The notes under the pieces are model-generated. The model saw only the letters and a list, made by a program, of their open reading frames with translations, was not told where the DNA came from and did not search any database. From Falsiphaeobacter marinintestinus (GTDB lineage: Bacteria; Pseudomonadota; Alphaproteobacteria; Rhodobacterales; Rhodobacteraceae): DNA of 64,000 nt. Made by a program: the position numbers and the translations under genes. The stretch is taken from positions 1-64,000 of the forward strand of contig NZ_VOGO01000006.1 of NCBI RefSeq assembly GCF_007923355.1. Reading direction: 5' to 3'. Shown here in pieces: positions 8,655-18,222 of this stretch. Position 1 is the first letter of the stretch, and each line of letters begins with the position of its first letter.

Positions 8655-9173
8655 ATGGGATTTCAGGACTCAATTCGCACGTGCTTGTCAAAATATCTGA
8701 CCTTTTCCGGCCGTGCCCGGCGGTCTGAATATTGGTGGTTCTTGCTGTTTGTGGCAATCGGCGGGGCCATTCTGGGCATGCTGGATGCAATGATCTTCGG
8801 TGCTCCGATGGAGCCCGGAGATACGCAGGCAAGCCCGCTTGCGACGGTGTTTCAACTGGCCATGGCAATTCCACTTCTGGCGGCGGGGTGGCGGAGATTG
8901 CATGATACGGGGCGCCCGGGTTGGTATCTCTTTATTCCGATGCTGATCTCTTTGGCTTTCGTGTTCTCGATGTTGTTTGGCGTTATGACCTTCGGTGCGA
9001 TCGAAGCCGGCGGTGCGGACCCCGATGCTTTGCGTGGGCCCGCAACTGTTTTGGGGCTTACAGGGGTGATGGCTGCGGCGGTCACACAACTGATCGTGGC
9101 GATTTTGATGCTTTACTGGCTGACCCGACCCAGCCAGCCGGGCGAAAACGAGTACGGTCCAGAGCCTGTCTAA
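8655..9173 (+). CDS. DUF805 family membrane protein
   Basis: A 172-residue integral membrane protein with about four hydrophobic segments. It has the DUF805 signature GRARRSEYWWF at about residues 19-29 and the later WRRLHDTGRPGW at about 79-90. Function is unknown; members occur widely in bacteria and phages. It begins 26 bases after the lysozyme-inhibitor-like gene on the same strand, so the two are probably co-transcribed. Confidence 0.88.
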   Translation: MGFQDSIRTCLSKYLTFSGRARRSEYWWFLLFVAIGGAILGMLDAMIFGAPMEPGDTQASPLATVFQLAMAIPLLAAGWRRLHDTGRPGWYLFIPMLISLAFVFSMLFGVMTFGAIEAGGADPDALRGPATVLGLTGVMAAAVTQLIVAILMLYWLTRPSQPGENEYGPEPV

Positions 9174-9185
9174 CACAGCACCAAC

Positions 9186-9213
9186 AAAAAAACCCGGGCG
9201 CGAACGCCCGGGT
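9186..9213 (-). terminator. Intrinsic terminator of glnK-amtB
   Basis: ACCCGGGCG and CGCCCGGGT form a 9-bp stem with a CGAA loop. Read on the minus strand it is followed by seven Ts, so it serves the ammonium transporter gene. It could also stop leftward-facing DUF805 transcripts, but less efficiently because no T-run follows on the plus strand. Confidence 0.88.
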
Positions 9214-9242
9214 CAGTTGGTTCAGGTTGAGGGAAGGAGAGC

Positions 9243-10565
9243 TCAACCCTTGGAGAATTCCGGATAGGCTTCCATACCCAGTTCGGCCATGTCGAGACCG
9301 TTGATCTCGTCTTCTTCACCGACGCGGATGCCGACTGTTGCCTTCAGGATGAACCACAGGACGAAGCTGGCGACGAAGGTGAACACGCCGTAGGCCACAA
9401 TGCCTGTCAACTGCGACATCAGGTTTGCATCGCTGTTGTAGAAGATCACAGCGATTGTACCCCAGATGCCGGCGAACAGGTGAACCGGGATCGCACCGAC
9501 AACGTCATCAATCTTCAGCTTGTCGAGGAACGGAACCGCGAAGACCACGATCACACCACCAACTGCACCGATCCAGAGCGCACCGAACAGGGTCGGGGCC
9601 AGAGGTTCGGCTGTGATCGACACGAGGCCGGCCAGCGCGCCGTTCAGCACCATGGTGAGGTCAGGCTTCTTGTACAGCACCTGCGTCAGGATCAGCGCCG
9701 CGACGGAACCGGCAGCAGCGGCCATGTTGGTGTTGGCAAAGATGCGCGACACGTCAGACACGTCACCAACTGTACCCATTGCCAGCTGCGAGCCGCCGTT
9801 GAAGCCGAACCAACCCAGCCACAGGATGAACATACCCAGCGTTGCGAGGGCAAGGTTCGAACCGGGCATCGGGTGCACACGGCCGTCTTTGTATTTACCG
9901 ATACGCGGGCCCAGTACGATGGCACCAGCCAAGGCAGCCCAGCCACCAACCGAGTGTACGACAGTCGAACCAGCGAAGTCAGAGAAGCCAGCTTCCGACA
10001 ACCAGCCGCCGCCCCACTGCCAGGACCCAGAAATCGGGTAGAACACGCCGGTCAGCACTATCACGAAGATCAGGAAGGGCCACAGTTTGATACGTTCGGC
10101 CAGTGCGCCCGAGACGATCGATGCAGTTGCCGCAACAAACACCAGCTGGAAAAAGAAGTCCGAGCCGATCGAGGCATAATCAAGCGCCGCATCAGCCGCG
10201 CCAACGCCAACCGGGTCAAGCGATGTGGTCGAGAAAAACGGGCCAACCCAGCCTGCGATGGTCCAGCCGTCGCCAGGGTACATCAGGTTAAAGCCGATCA
10301 GCCAGTACATGATGGCGGCAAACGAAAACAGCGCGACGTTCTTGGTCAGCTGCATCGCCACGTTTTTCGAGCGCACGAGGCCGGCTTCGAGCATGGCAAA
10401 GCCCGCGGCCATGAAGAACACCAGAAAGCCTGCAACCAGGAACAGCAGGGTGGTCATGATGTAGGGGCCGATTTCATCAAAGCCCGGAGCGGCGTCCTGG
10501 GCCAGTGCCAGCGTCGGCAGCGCGGTCAGCGCGGCGGCGACGGGAAGCGTTTTGGTCAGTTTCAT
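9243..10565 (-). CDS. amtB: Ammonium transporter AmtB
   Basis: Inner-membrane ammonium channel of 440 residues. A cleavable signal peptide (about 1-22, ending ALAQ) is followed by eleven hydrophobic segments. Family signatures seen are FFMAAGFAMLEAGLVRSKN near residue 50, the pore region around TVVHSVGGWAALAGA, and HLFAGIWG near the last third. It lies directly downstream of glnK on the minus strand, the canonical glnK-amtB pair in which GlnK plugs the channel when nitrogen is plentiful. Nitrogen-limitation control through NtrC is expected from the family. Confidence 0.96.
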   Translation of the reverse strand: MKLTKTLPVAAALTALPTLALAQDAAPGFDEIGPYIMTTLLFLVAGFLVFFMAAGFAMLEAGLVRSKNVAMQLTKNVALFSFAAIMYWLIGFNLMYPGDGWTIAGWVGPFFSTTSLDPVGVGAADAALDYASIGSDFFFQLVFVAATASIVSGALAERIKLWPFLIFVIVLTGVFYPISGSWQWGGGWLSEAGFSDFAGSTVVHSVGGWAALAGAIVLGPRIGKYKDGRVHPMPGSNLALATLGMFILWLGWFGFNGGSQLAMGTVGDVSDVSRIFANTNMAAAAGSVAALILTQVLYKKPDLTMVLNGALAGLVSITAEPLAPTLFGALWIGAVGGVIVVFAVPFLDKLKIDDVVGAIPVHLFAGIWGTIAVIFYNSDANLMSQLTGIVAYGVFTFVASFVLWFILKATVGIRVGEEDEINGLDMAELGMEAYPEFSKG

Positions 10566-10595
10566 TGTCTGTGTTGTCCCTTGTTCGACGCAGGC

Positions 10596-10943
<348 letters not shown>

Positions 10944-11048
10944 CTACACTCGGCAGGTTGCCCTGCAATTCGCACATGCAGAAAGACCGGGAGGAGGCGG
11001 GGAAGGAAACGGATTCGGGTGGAAAATACGGGCATCGACCAAAGAAGA

Positions 11049-11070
11049 TGCACAATTTTTGCACAATTTT
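11049..11070. promoter_or_regulatory. Tandem 11-bp direct repeat upstream of glnK
   Basis: TGCACAATTTT occurs twice with no gap (11049-11059 and 11060-11070), in a very AT-rich pocket about 115-135 bases upstream of the glnK start. A related TGCAATTTG follows at 11091. The TGCA elements resemble half-sites of NtrC boxes, but I cannot identify the regulator. It could equally serve the divergent penicillin-binding protein gene, whose start is 120 bases away. Confidence 0.5.
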
Positions 11071-11189
11071 AGATAAATGGTTAATTTTTATGCAATTTGT
11101 GGACGGGAAATTCTGTCGTTTGTGGCCCTCAACAAATACGAATTCACACGTTAGTCTACGCACAAACAAAAGATCGAGCAGGATCGAAC

Positions 11190-13454
11190 ATGGCTGATTC
11201 ATCGCGGCGCAAAACGCCGCTTGTGGCGGACAAGCGCTATCCAACGGATACGCGCAAGGCGAAGCCTGCCAAAACGACAGCTGGCAAACCCACCAAAACA
11301 ACCAAGCCAAAAACGACGACGAAACCCAAGGCTAAACCCAAACCCAAGCCGGCTCCAAAGCGTAAAACAGCCAGCGGTGGTAAGGGCGGCGGCAAGGGCG
11401 GTGGCGGAATTCGCCGGGCGATCACCGGCCTGTTTCGCTGGATCTTGCGCGTTGTCTGGGGGCTGACTTGGCGGGTCGGAATGGTGTTTGCACTGCTGGT
11501 CGGCCTGGCTGTCGGGTTCCAGTATCTTCAGTTACCCGATTACACCGCCCAGTTGGACGGCAGGGCCCGTGGGTCGGTCACCATGACGGATCGCAATGGT
11601 CAGGTGTTTGCCTGGCGCGGCGATCAGTTTGGCGGAGTGGTCACGACCGACACCGTGTCGCCATATCTGAGCAATGCAATCATCGCGACCGAGGACAAAA
11701 GGTTCTATCGTCACTTTGGCGTCAGTCCGCGCGGTGTGGCCAGTGCCGTGCGGATCAACCTGCGCGAAGGTCGCGGGCCGTTGTCCGGCCATGGCGGGTC
11801 AACCATCACGCAACAGACAGCCAAATTGCTGTGCCTGGGCGAACCTTATGATCCGACCTCGGGTCAGACCGAAGCCCAATATGAATCCTACTGTCGGCAG
11901 GGCACGCTGTGGCGAAAGGTCAAGGAAGCCATCTATGCCATGGCGATGGAGGTCAAATACTCCAAGGATGAAATCCTCACGATCTATATGAACCGAGCCT
12001 TTCTGGGCGCGGGCGCGCGCGGGTTCGAGGCTGCAAGCCAGCGCTATTTCGGCAAGTCTTCGGCCGAGGTGTCTGCTGCCGAGGCCGCCATGCTGGCCGG
12101 GCTGCTGGTCGCACCGACACGGTATGCACCGACCAACAGCCTGACGCGCGCGCAAAACCGCGCGGGCGTGATTGTCGGTCTGATGGAAGATCAGGGATAC
12201 CTGAACGAAGCGCAGGCGCGCGACGCGATCGACAACCCGGCGCAGTTGTCTGACGCCGCCGCTGCGCGGGCAGGCGGGTATTTTGCCGATTGGGTCATGT
12301 CGAGCGGCCCCGAGTATTTCACCCGAAATACGACCGAAGACGTGATCATCCGCACAACGCTGGACCAGAACCTGCAGCGCGCTGCCGAAGAGGCGATGAA
12401 TTTCGTGTTTCAGGAAAAGGTGCGGTCGGGGTCAAAGGCGCAAGCCGCCATCGTGGTGATGAGTGCGGATGGTGCCGTGCGGGCGATGGTTGGCGGGCGC
12501 AAGACGCGGGTGTCGGGGGCGTTCAACCGGGCAACGCAAGCGTTGCGTCAGACGGGGTCCGCGTTCAAACCGTTTGTCTATGCAACAGCGCTGGATCTGG
12601 GGTATTCGCCGCTCGATATCGTGGTGGATGCACCCTATTGCCAGACGATTCCCGGATCGGGGCAGTGGTGCCCGAAGAACTATACCAACAAACACTATGG
12701 TCAGGTGACGTTGACCCGGTCACTACGCGACAGCCTGAACATTCCGGCGGTCAAGATCTCGGAAGATGTTGGGCGTGACAAGGTGCGGCAGGTGGCCAGC
12801 ATGTTTGGCATCGACAGCGATCTGGCGGCAGGCCCAGCCCTGGCGCTTGGGGCGTCGGAAAGCACGTTGATCGAGATGACCGGGGCCTATGCGGGCATTC
12901 TGAACGGCGGGTCCGCGGTAGAGCCTTACGGCATGGTTGAACTGCGACTGGTCGAGGATGACGCGCCCTTGATGGGCGCTGAAGGCGGCATTGGCGAACG
13001 GGTGATCCGCACCGAGGCGGCAAAACAGCTGATCTGGATGATGGAAAAGGTCGTGTCAGAAGGCACCGGTACCCGCGCGGCGATCCCGGGCTGGCAAGTG
13101 GCGGGCAAGACCGGAACAACGCAAGCCACGCGGGATGCGTGGTTTGTCGGGTTCACGGCAGAATACGTAACCGGCGTCTGGATGGGATATGACGACAACA
13201 CGTCGCTGACCGGTGTGACCGGCAGTGGCCTGCCGGCCGAGATCTTTCATGAAACCATGATCCGCGTGCACGAAGGATTGCAGCCGGTTCCGTTGCCGAT
13301 GATGGATCCGGTGCCGCCCAGCACGCACAGCGCCAATAGCGGCAAACCGGCTACGCAAAAGAAGCCCGAGCAGGGCACGGTGATCGACCAGATCCTGCGC
13401 GATATCTTTGGCGGCGGGGGCGGCAGCAAGCCGCCCCCGCAGAGTGACCGGTAA
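11190..13454 (+). CDS. Class A penicillin-binding protein (PBP1A-type transglycosylase/transpeptidase)
   Basis: Bifunctional peptidoglycan synthase of 754 residues. A long Lys/Pro/Thr-rich cytoplasmic tail (about 10-75) and a glycine-rich linker precede one membrane segment near residues 95-112. The glycosyltransferase domain has the catalytic Glu168 in TEDKRFYRHFG and the GGSTITQQ motif. The transpeptidase domain has the nucleophile Ser457 in SAFK, then SLN, and KTGT with Lys640. The ATG at 11190 is preceded by AGGA. The last residues are Gly/Pro-rich. It lies divergent from glnK and convergent to mlaC. Confidence 0.93.
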   Translation: MADSSRRKTPLVADKRYPTDTRKAKPAKTTAGKPTKTTKPKTTTKPKAKPKPKPAPKRKTASGGKGGGKGGGGIRRAITGLFRWILRVVWGLTWRVGMVFALLVGLAVGFQYLQLPDYTAQLDGRARGSVTMTDRNGQVFAWRGDQFGGVVTTDTVSPYLSNAIIATEDKRFYRHFGVSPRGVASAVRINLREGRGPLSGHGGSTITQQTAKLLCLGEPYDPTSGQTEAQYESYCRQGTLWRKVKEAIYAMAMEVKYSKDEILTIYMNRAFLGAGARGFEAASQRYFGKSSAEVSAAEAAMLAGLLVAPTRYAPTNSLTRAQNRAGVIVGLMEDQGYLNEAQARDAIDNPAQLSDAAAARAGGYFADWVMSSGPEYFTRNTTEDVIIRTTLDQNLQRAAEEAMNFVFQEKVRSGSKAQAAIVVMSADGAVRAMVGGRKTRVSGAFNRATQALRQTGSAFKPFVYATALDLGYSPLDIVVDAPYCQTIPGSGQWCPKNYTNKHYGQVTLTRSLRDSLNIPAVKISEDVGRDKVRQVASMFGIDSDLAAGPALALGASESTLIEMTGAYAGILNGGSAVEPYGMVELRLVEDDAPLMGAEGGIGERVIRTEAAKQLIWMMEKVVSEGTGTRAAIPGWQVAGKTGTTQATRDAWFVGFTAEYVTGVWMGYDDNTSLTGVTGSGLPAEIFHETMIRVHEGLQPVPLPMMDPVPPSTHSANSGKPATQKKPEQGTVIDQILRDIFGGGGGSKPPPQSDR

Positions 13455-13456
13455 GC

Positions 13457-14059
13457 TCAACTCAGCTTTTTGAGGTCTGCAATCATCTGGTCGATGTTGC
13501 CTTTGCGGCGATCCAGCATCGCTCCGATTTCGGTGCGTTCGGTCAGCAGCAGGTTCACACCTTCGATGTACATGTTGAAGAACAGATCCTTGCCGGTCCG
13601 GTCCGAGACATGGAATGTGACCTCGAACGGTGCCTGCCCGCGAAGGTACGCAAGGGTCGATACCTCGTACCAGCTTTTGACCTTGCGCACGCCGGTTACC
13701 TCAAGCTTACCACCGATAAACTCCCGGAAGCGCTTGCCATACTTGCGCGAGATGTATCCTTGGAACGCCTTTGAAAACGCTTTTTTCTGCGCTGACGATG
13801 CCCGGCGCGCGTCAACGCCCATGGCATAGGCCGCGATGTAAGATGTGTCCGAATACCGCGCAAAGATCCGTTCGAATTCTTTGTACATTCCGGATTCAGA
13901 TTTACCGGACGCGATGACCTTGTTGATGTCAGCGACAAGGGCATCGATCAGTTTTTCGGCGCTGGCTTCTGTCAAAGCAAGCAGTGGTGTGGGTGCGGCG
14001 GCAGCCGCAACAACTCCGCATAGGCCTGTAGAAAAAAGGCGCCGGGTCAGAATGGGCAT
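13457..14059 (-). CDS. mlaC: MlaC/Ttg2D-type periplasmic phospholipid-binding protein
   Basis: A 200-residue exported carrier that, in the Mla system, shuttles phospholipids between outer-membrane MlaA and an inner-membrane MCE transporter. The N-terminus TRRLFSTG plus a hydrophobic stretch ending in LLA looks like a twin-arginine-type signal peptide. The body matches Tol_Tol_Ttg2 proteins (FQGYISRKYGKRF, VSTLAYLRGQAPFEVTFHV). The start at 14059 has AGGA upstream. It follows mlaA on the minus strand with one base between them. The ABC partners MlaFED are not in the window. Confidence 0.88.
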   Translation of the reverse strand: MPILTRRLFSTGLCGVVAAAAAPTPLLALTEASAEKLIDALVADINKVIASGKSESGMYKEFERIFARYSDTSYIAAYAMGVDARRASSAQKKAFSKAFQGYISRKYGKRFREFIGGKLEVTGVRKVKSWYEVSTLAYLRGQAPFEVTFHVSDRTGKDLFFNMYIEGVNLLLTERTEIGAMLDRRKGNIDQMIADLKKLS

Positions 14060-14060
14060 A

Positions 14061-14834
14061 TCAGAATCCTTCTGTGTCGATCGCGTAGGGGTCTGTGTAA
14101 AGTTCAAGATTAGCGTCCTGGTCGTCACCTGCCAGTTCAAATCGGCGGTTTTGAAGGAACAGCAGACGCGCCTGAGCATAGCTGTCAGCGCTTTCATAAA
14201 GAATGGAATCGACCGTGTCCGAATACCGACCGCGATCCCCCATCCGGTGCACGATTTCGGCCCAGACACCAAGGTTGTCGACCGGTCGGGTCGGGGCAAA
14301 GTCGATCGGGTTGGTGAAGATATTCACAATGATGCCGACGGCATCCCGTGTCGTGGTCGGGCCATAGAGCGGCAATTCGACATAGGCGCCTTCGGAAAAG
14401 CCCCAATGATGCAGCGTCTCGCCAAAATCGGTGTCCACGGCAGGCACCCCGAATTCTGTGGCAGGGTCGGCCAGTCCGGCGAAACCGATAGTCGAGTTCA
14501 GCAGGAAACGCGCGGTGGCGTTGCCGGCCTGCTTGATATCGCCTTGCAGGATCGAATCGACGATCATGCCGGGCATCGACAGATTCTCGGCAAAATAGTT
14601 GAAGCTGTCGACCATAGGAGGTGGCACAATTGTCACGTATCCCTTGGATGCCGGGCGAAATAGAACTTTGTCGACGCCAAGGTTGAACTTGTGCATCGCG
14701 CGGTTTGTATTCTCGTAAGGATCGAAAATCTCACCCCTGGCCAGCGATTCAGCAGATTGCGTGCCGCAGGACGACAAAAACGCTGTAAGTACCAAAGACA
14801 CAAACAGAAAACGAAATTGGAATATGAGCTTCAT
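14061..14834 (-). CDS. mlaA: MlaA (VacJ) family outer-membrane lipoprotein
   Basis: Outer-membrane component that removes surface-exposed phospholipids. The 257-residue product has a lipoprotein signal with LSSC and the modified Cys23. Next comes the family signature IFDPYENTNRAMHKFN (about residues 36-51), then NYFAENLSMPG and the PLYGPTTTRDAVG region. The start at 14834 was chosen because the signal peptide begins there. It is the first gene of an mlaA-mlaC pair and is divergent from a type I secretion operon. Confidence 0.92.
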   Translation of the reverse strand: MKLIFQFRFLFVSLVLTAFLSSCGTQSAESLARGEIFDPYENTNRAMHKFNLGVDKVLFRPASKGYVTIVPPPMVDSFNYFAENLSMPGMIVDSILQGDIKQAGNATARFLLNSTIGFAGLADPATEFGVPAVDTDFGETLHHWGFSEGAYVELPLYGPTTTRDAVGIIVNIFTNPIDFAPTRPVDNLGVWAEIVHRMGDRGRYSDTVDSILYESADSYAQARLLFLQNRRFELAGDDQDANLELYTDPYAIDTEGF

Positions 14835-15028
14835 ATGATATGTGTTCCGGCAGCTGTTGGCGGCGTCAAGACAACAGCCGACATGTAATCGTATCATCGA
14901 GAGTTCAAAGTTGTTGGTCATTGATTTAATGGATCTGTGGCGGTTTTGGAACAAGCCACGACACGATTTGGCGTGAACACGCCGGGACATTGGAAAAAGC
15001 TGCGAAAAAAAATGGTAGGGCGACGTTA

Positions 15029-16762
15029 ATGACGACCGGAAAAACCACCAGGGGCCGCGAAGAATTGGTCGCAGCCCGTCAGCAAAGCCGGGGTCTGTAC
15101 TGGACTGTCGGTCTGTTCAGCTTTTTTGCGAATATGCTGATGCTGACCGGGCCCCTGTACATGTTGCAGGTCTATGACCGCGTTCTGGGCAGCCGGTCCG
15201 AAGAAACGCTGGTGGCGCTGTCACTGTTGGTCGTCTTTCTGTACGGCATAATGGGCATCCTTGATTACACACGGGGCCGGATCATGGCGCGGGTTGGCGC
15301 ACGGTTTCAGGACGCTTTGGACAAACGCGTGTTCGACGCGATGATCCGCCGGTCTGCCGTGTCAGCCGATTCCAACGCGCAAACCGGACTGGCCGATCTG
15401 GAATCGGTGCAGCGTCTGATCAGCTCTCCGGTTCTAACAGCGGCCTTTGATATTCCCTGGACGCCGATTTTCCTGGCCGGGATCATGCTGTTCCATCCCT
15501 GGCTGGGTATGCTGGCGCTGGGTGGCGGTGCGGTGCTGGTCTTTATCGCTCTGATGAACCAGCTGTTTTCGCGCGGCCCAATGATTGAAGCCAACGTTGC
15601 ATCGCACCGGGCGTCGATGATGTCCGAAGAGATCCGCAACGAAGCCGAGATGATTCAGGCCATGGGCATGCGCACAGCCGCGTTTGAACGCTGGAAGTCG
15701 GCCCGCGAAAAATCGCTGGTGCAAAGCGTCAGTGCGAATGATGTCAGCGGGTCATTCACGTCGATGACCAAAACGCTGCGCCTGTTCCTGCAATCGGCCA
15801 TGCTGGGCCTGGGTGCCTATCTGGTGTTGCAGGGCGAAGTGACAGCGGGCGCGATGATCGCATCGTCGATCCTGATGGGTCGAGCGTTGGCTCCGATCGA
15901 ACTGGCGCTTGGTCAGTGGGCGGTGGTTCAGCGGGCCGTGCGCGGCTGGAACAATCTGGCCGAATTGCTGAGCAATGTTCCGCCCGAGCTGACCAAGACC
16001 GAATTGCCCAAGCCCAAGGCCAAGCTGGACGTGCAATCCCTGACTGTGGTGCCTCCGGGTGATACGCGGGCGCAGTTGAAGACGGTGACGTTCAAGATTG
16101 AGCCGGGGCAGGCGCTGGGCGTCATTGGTCCGTCGGGTGCCGGAAAATCGACACTGGCGCGGGCTTTGACCGGGGTCTGGAGACCTGCAGGGGGAACCGT
16201 GCGGCTGGATGGTGCGGCGCTGGACCAATACGCGCCGGATGTTCTGGGTCTGCATATCGGATATCTGCCGCAACGGGTGCAGTTGTTTGAGGGGACCATT
16301 GCCGAAAACATTGCCCGCCTATCAGGTCAGCCGGACAGCCAAAAGGTCGTCGCCGCGGCCCAAAAGGCTGCCGCGCATGAGATGATTCTGGAACTGCCCG
16401 ATGGTTATGACACCCGCATCAACGCCGGTGGCGGCAGGTTGTCTGGTGGTCAGATGCAGCGAGTCGCTCTGGCGCGGGCCATGTACGATGAGCCTGTCCT
16501 GCTAATCCTGGATGAGCCGAATTCGAACCTCGACAACGAAGGATCGATGGCTTTGAACAAGGCGATCCGGGCAATGAAAGAGGCCGGGAGTTCGGTGATG
16601 ATCATGGCGCACCGTCCGTCTGCAATTCAGGAATGTGATACGCTTCTGGTGCTGGATCACGGCGCCGTTAAAGCCTTTGGGCCGAAAGATCAGGTTTTGA
16701 AAGACACTGTTACGAACCATCAGCAATTGCAGAAAACCAAGGCCATGGGAGGTGTGAAATGA
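15029..16762 (+). CDS. Type I secretion system permease/ATPase (PrtD-type)
   Basis: Inner-membrane ABC exporter of 577 residues that would energise one-step secretion of an RTX-like or similar protein. The N-terminal half contains the transmembrane domain (GLYWTVGLFSFFANMLMLTGP onward, shown here in part). The ATPase half has Walker A GPSGAGKS, signature LSGGQMQR, Walker B LLILDEPNSNLD and the H-loop AHRPS. A TTG at 14990 would add 13 residues, but the ATG at 15029 has a better-placed AGGG. It overlaps the adaptor gene by four bases. No N-terminal peptidase C39 domain is present. Confidence 0.92.
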   Translation: MTTGKTTRGREELVAARQQSRGLYWTVGLFSFFANMLMLTGPLYMLQVYDRVLGSRSEETLVALSLLVVFLYGIMGILDYTRGRIMARVGARFQDALDKRVFDAMIRRSAVSADSNAQTGLADLESVQRLISSPVLTAAFDIPWTPIFLAGIMLFHPWLGMLALGGGAVLVFIALMNQLFSRGPMIEANVASHRASMMSEEIRNEAEMIQAMGMRTAAFERWKSAREKSLVQSVSANDVSGSFTSMTKTLRLFLQSAMLGLGAYLVLQGEVTAGAMIASSILMGRALAPIELALGQWAVVQRAVRGWNNLAELLSNVPPELTKTELPKPKAKLDVQSLTVVPPGDTRAQLKTVTFKIEPGQALGVIGPSGAGKSTLARALTGVWRPAGGTVRLDGAALDQYAPDVLGLHIGYLPQRVQLFEGTIAENIARLSGQPDSQKVVAAAQKAAAHEMILELPDGYDTRINAGGGRLSGGQMQRVALARAMYDEPVLLILDEPNSNLDNEGSMALNKAIRAMKEAGSSVMIMAHRPSAIQECDTLLVLDHGAVKAFGPKDQVLKDTVTNHQQLQKTKAMGGVK

Positions 16763-18060
16763 GCAATTCAACGTGGTCCGCACGACGCCCCGTCTTTATC
16801 GGTCTTTTCGGTTTGCTGGTGCTGGTCGGCGGATTTGGCGCCTGGGCCGCGTTTTCGACAATCGCAGGCGCGATTGTTGCGCCGGGTCGGATCGAAGTCG
16901 ATCGCAATCGCCAGATTGTGCAACACCCTGATGGTGGCGTTGTGTTCGAGATCATGGTCGATGAGGGCGATACTGTCGTTGAGGGGCAGCCTCTTATCCG
17001 GTTGGACGCAAATCTGCTGAAGTCTGAACTGTTGATCGCGGAAGGCCAGTTGTTTGAACTGATGGCGCGGCGCGGGCGTCTGGAAGCTGAACGGGATGAA
17101 CTTGAGACGATCACATTTGATCCCGAATTGGTCGAAGTCGCCAGCGGCCGGCCCGATGTGCAGGACCTGATCGACGGGCAACAGCGGTTGTACGTCGCTC
17201 GCAAGGCGTCGACCACGCAGGAAATCAATCAGCTGGAAAAGCGCCGGGCGCAACTCAACAATCAGATTGACGGAATCGAAGCGCAGCAGGCCTCAATGGA
17301 TGTTCAGCTTAAACTGATCCAGCTGGAGTTGGAGAATCAGCAAACACTTTTGGACAAAGGCCTTGCGCAGGCGGGCACCGTGTTGAACCTGCGGCGGACC
17401 GAAGCGGATCTTCAGGGAGATCTGGGCGAATTGATTGCCAGTCAGGCCCAGACCGAAGGCCGGATCACGGAAATCGACATCGAAGTTCTGAAACTTGGGA
17501 CGGCGCAACGCGAAGAGGCGATCACACGTCTGCGCGACTTGCGATATCGCGAACTGGAACTGGCCGAACAGCGCCGGTCTTTGCAGGAACGCCTGTCACG
17601 GCTCGACATCACAGCGCCGGTTTCGGGGATTGTCTACGGGTTGCAGGTGCAAACCGTGCGTTCGGTCATTCGCCCGGCAGACCCGGTGCTGTATATCGTA
17701 CCACAAGACCGCCCTCTGGTGATTGCCGCGCGGGTGGACCCGATTCATATCGACCAGATGCATGTCGGGCAGGAGGTTATCCTGCGGCTATCGGCATTGG
17801 ATCAGCGCCAGACGCCGGAACTGAGCGGCAACGTCACGCAAATCAGTGCGGATTCGTTCGAAGATCAGGCCAGCGGCATTTCCTATTATCGCGCCGAGAT
17901 CGAGCTGGCTAAGGGTGAGATTGCAAAACTGCCGGAAGGGTCTGTCTTGATCCCCGGGATGCCGGTCGAAACCTTTATTCGCACGGCGGATCGCTCGCCA
18001 TTGGCGTATCTGGTGAAGCCGCTGGCGGATTACTTTACCAAAGCCTTCCGCGAGACCTGA
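16759..18060 (+). CDS. HlyD-family type I secretion membrane-fusion protein
   Basis: Periplasmic adaptor of 433 residues linking the ABC exporter to a TolC-like outer-membrane channel. It has one membrane anchor (about 13-35), a lipoyl/biotinyl half-domain (VQHPDGGVVFEIMVDEGDTV), and a long alpha-helical hairpin at about residues 135-270. A second lipoyl half (RLDITAPVSGIVYGLQ) and a beta-barrel end with PGMPVETFIRT complete it. The ATGA overlap with the exporter gene indicates translational coupling. No secreted substrate gene lies next to the pair. Confidence 0.93.
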   Translation: MSNSTWSARRPVFIGLFGLLVLVGGFGAWAAFSTIAGAIVAPGRIEVDRNRQIVQHPDGGVVFEIMVDEGDTVVEGQPLIRLDANLLKSELLIAEGQLFELMARRGRLEAERDELETITFDPELVEVASGRPDVQDLIDGQQRLYVARKASTTQEINQLEKRRAQLNNQIDGIEAQQASMDVQLKLIQLELENQQTLLDKGLAQAGTVLNLRRTEADLQGDLGELIASQAQTEGRITEIDIEVLKLGTAQREEAITRLRDLRYRELELAEQRRSLQERLSRLDITAPVSGIVYGLQVQTVRSVIRPADPVLYIVPQDRPLVIAARVDPIHIDQMHVGQEVILRLSALDQRQTPELSGNVTQISADSFEDQASGISYYRAEIELAKGEIAKLPEGSVLIPGMPVETFIRTADRSPLAYLVKPLADYFTKAFRET

Positions 18061-18061
18061 G

Positions 18062-18133
18062 GCGACCCGCCTGGCGGGGCTGTCGAAGGTTGAGTATTTG
18101 GAAAGAGAAGATGCCAAAGGCGGGTCGCTTTTT
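18062..18133 (+). terminator. Possible long-loop terminator after the type I secretion operon
   Basis: GCGACCCGCCT (18062-18072) and AGGCGGGTCGC (18118-18128) are perfect 11-bp inverted repeats, and TTTTT follows the second arm. The 45-base loop is longer than in a standard intrinsic terminator. Confidence 0.5.
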
Positions 18134-18222
18134 GGCGGGCCTTTCAGCCTGAAAGCAACGGTTGCATTTTGCGTGGCATCGGGGCAGCGTCGCGTCGAAC
18201 CTGAATGAACGGAGTCGCGATC

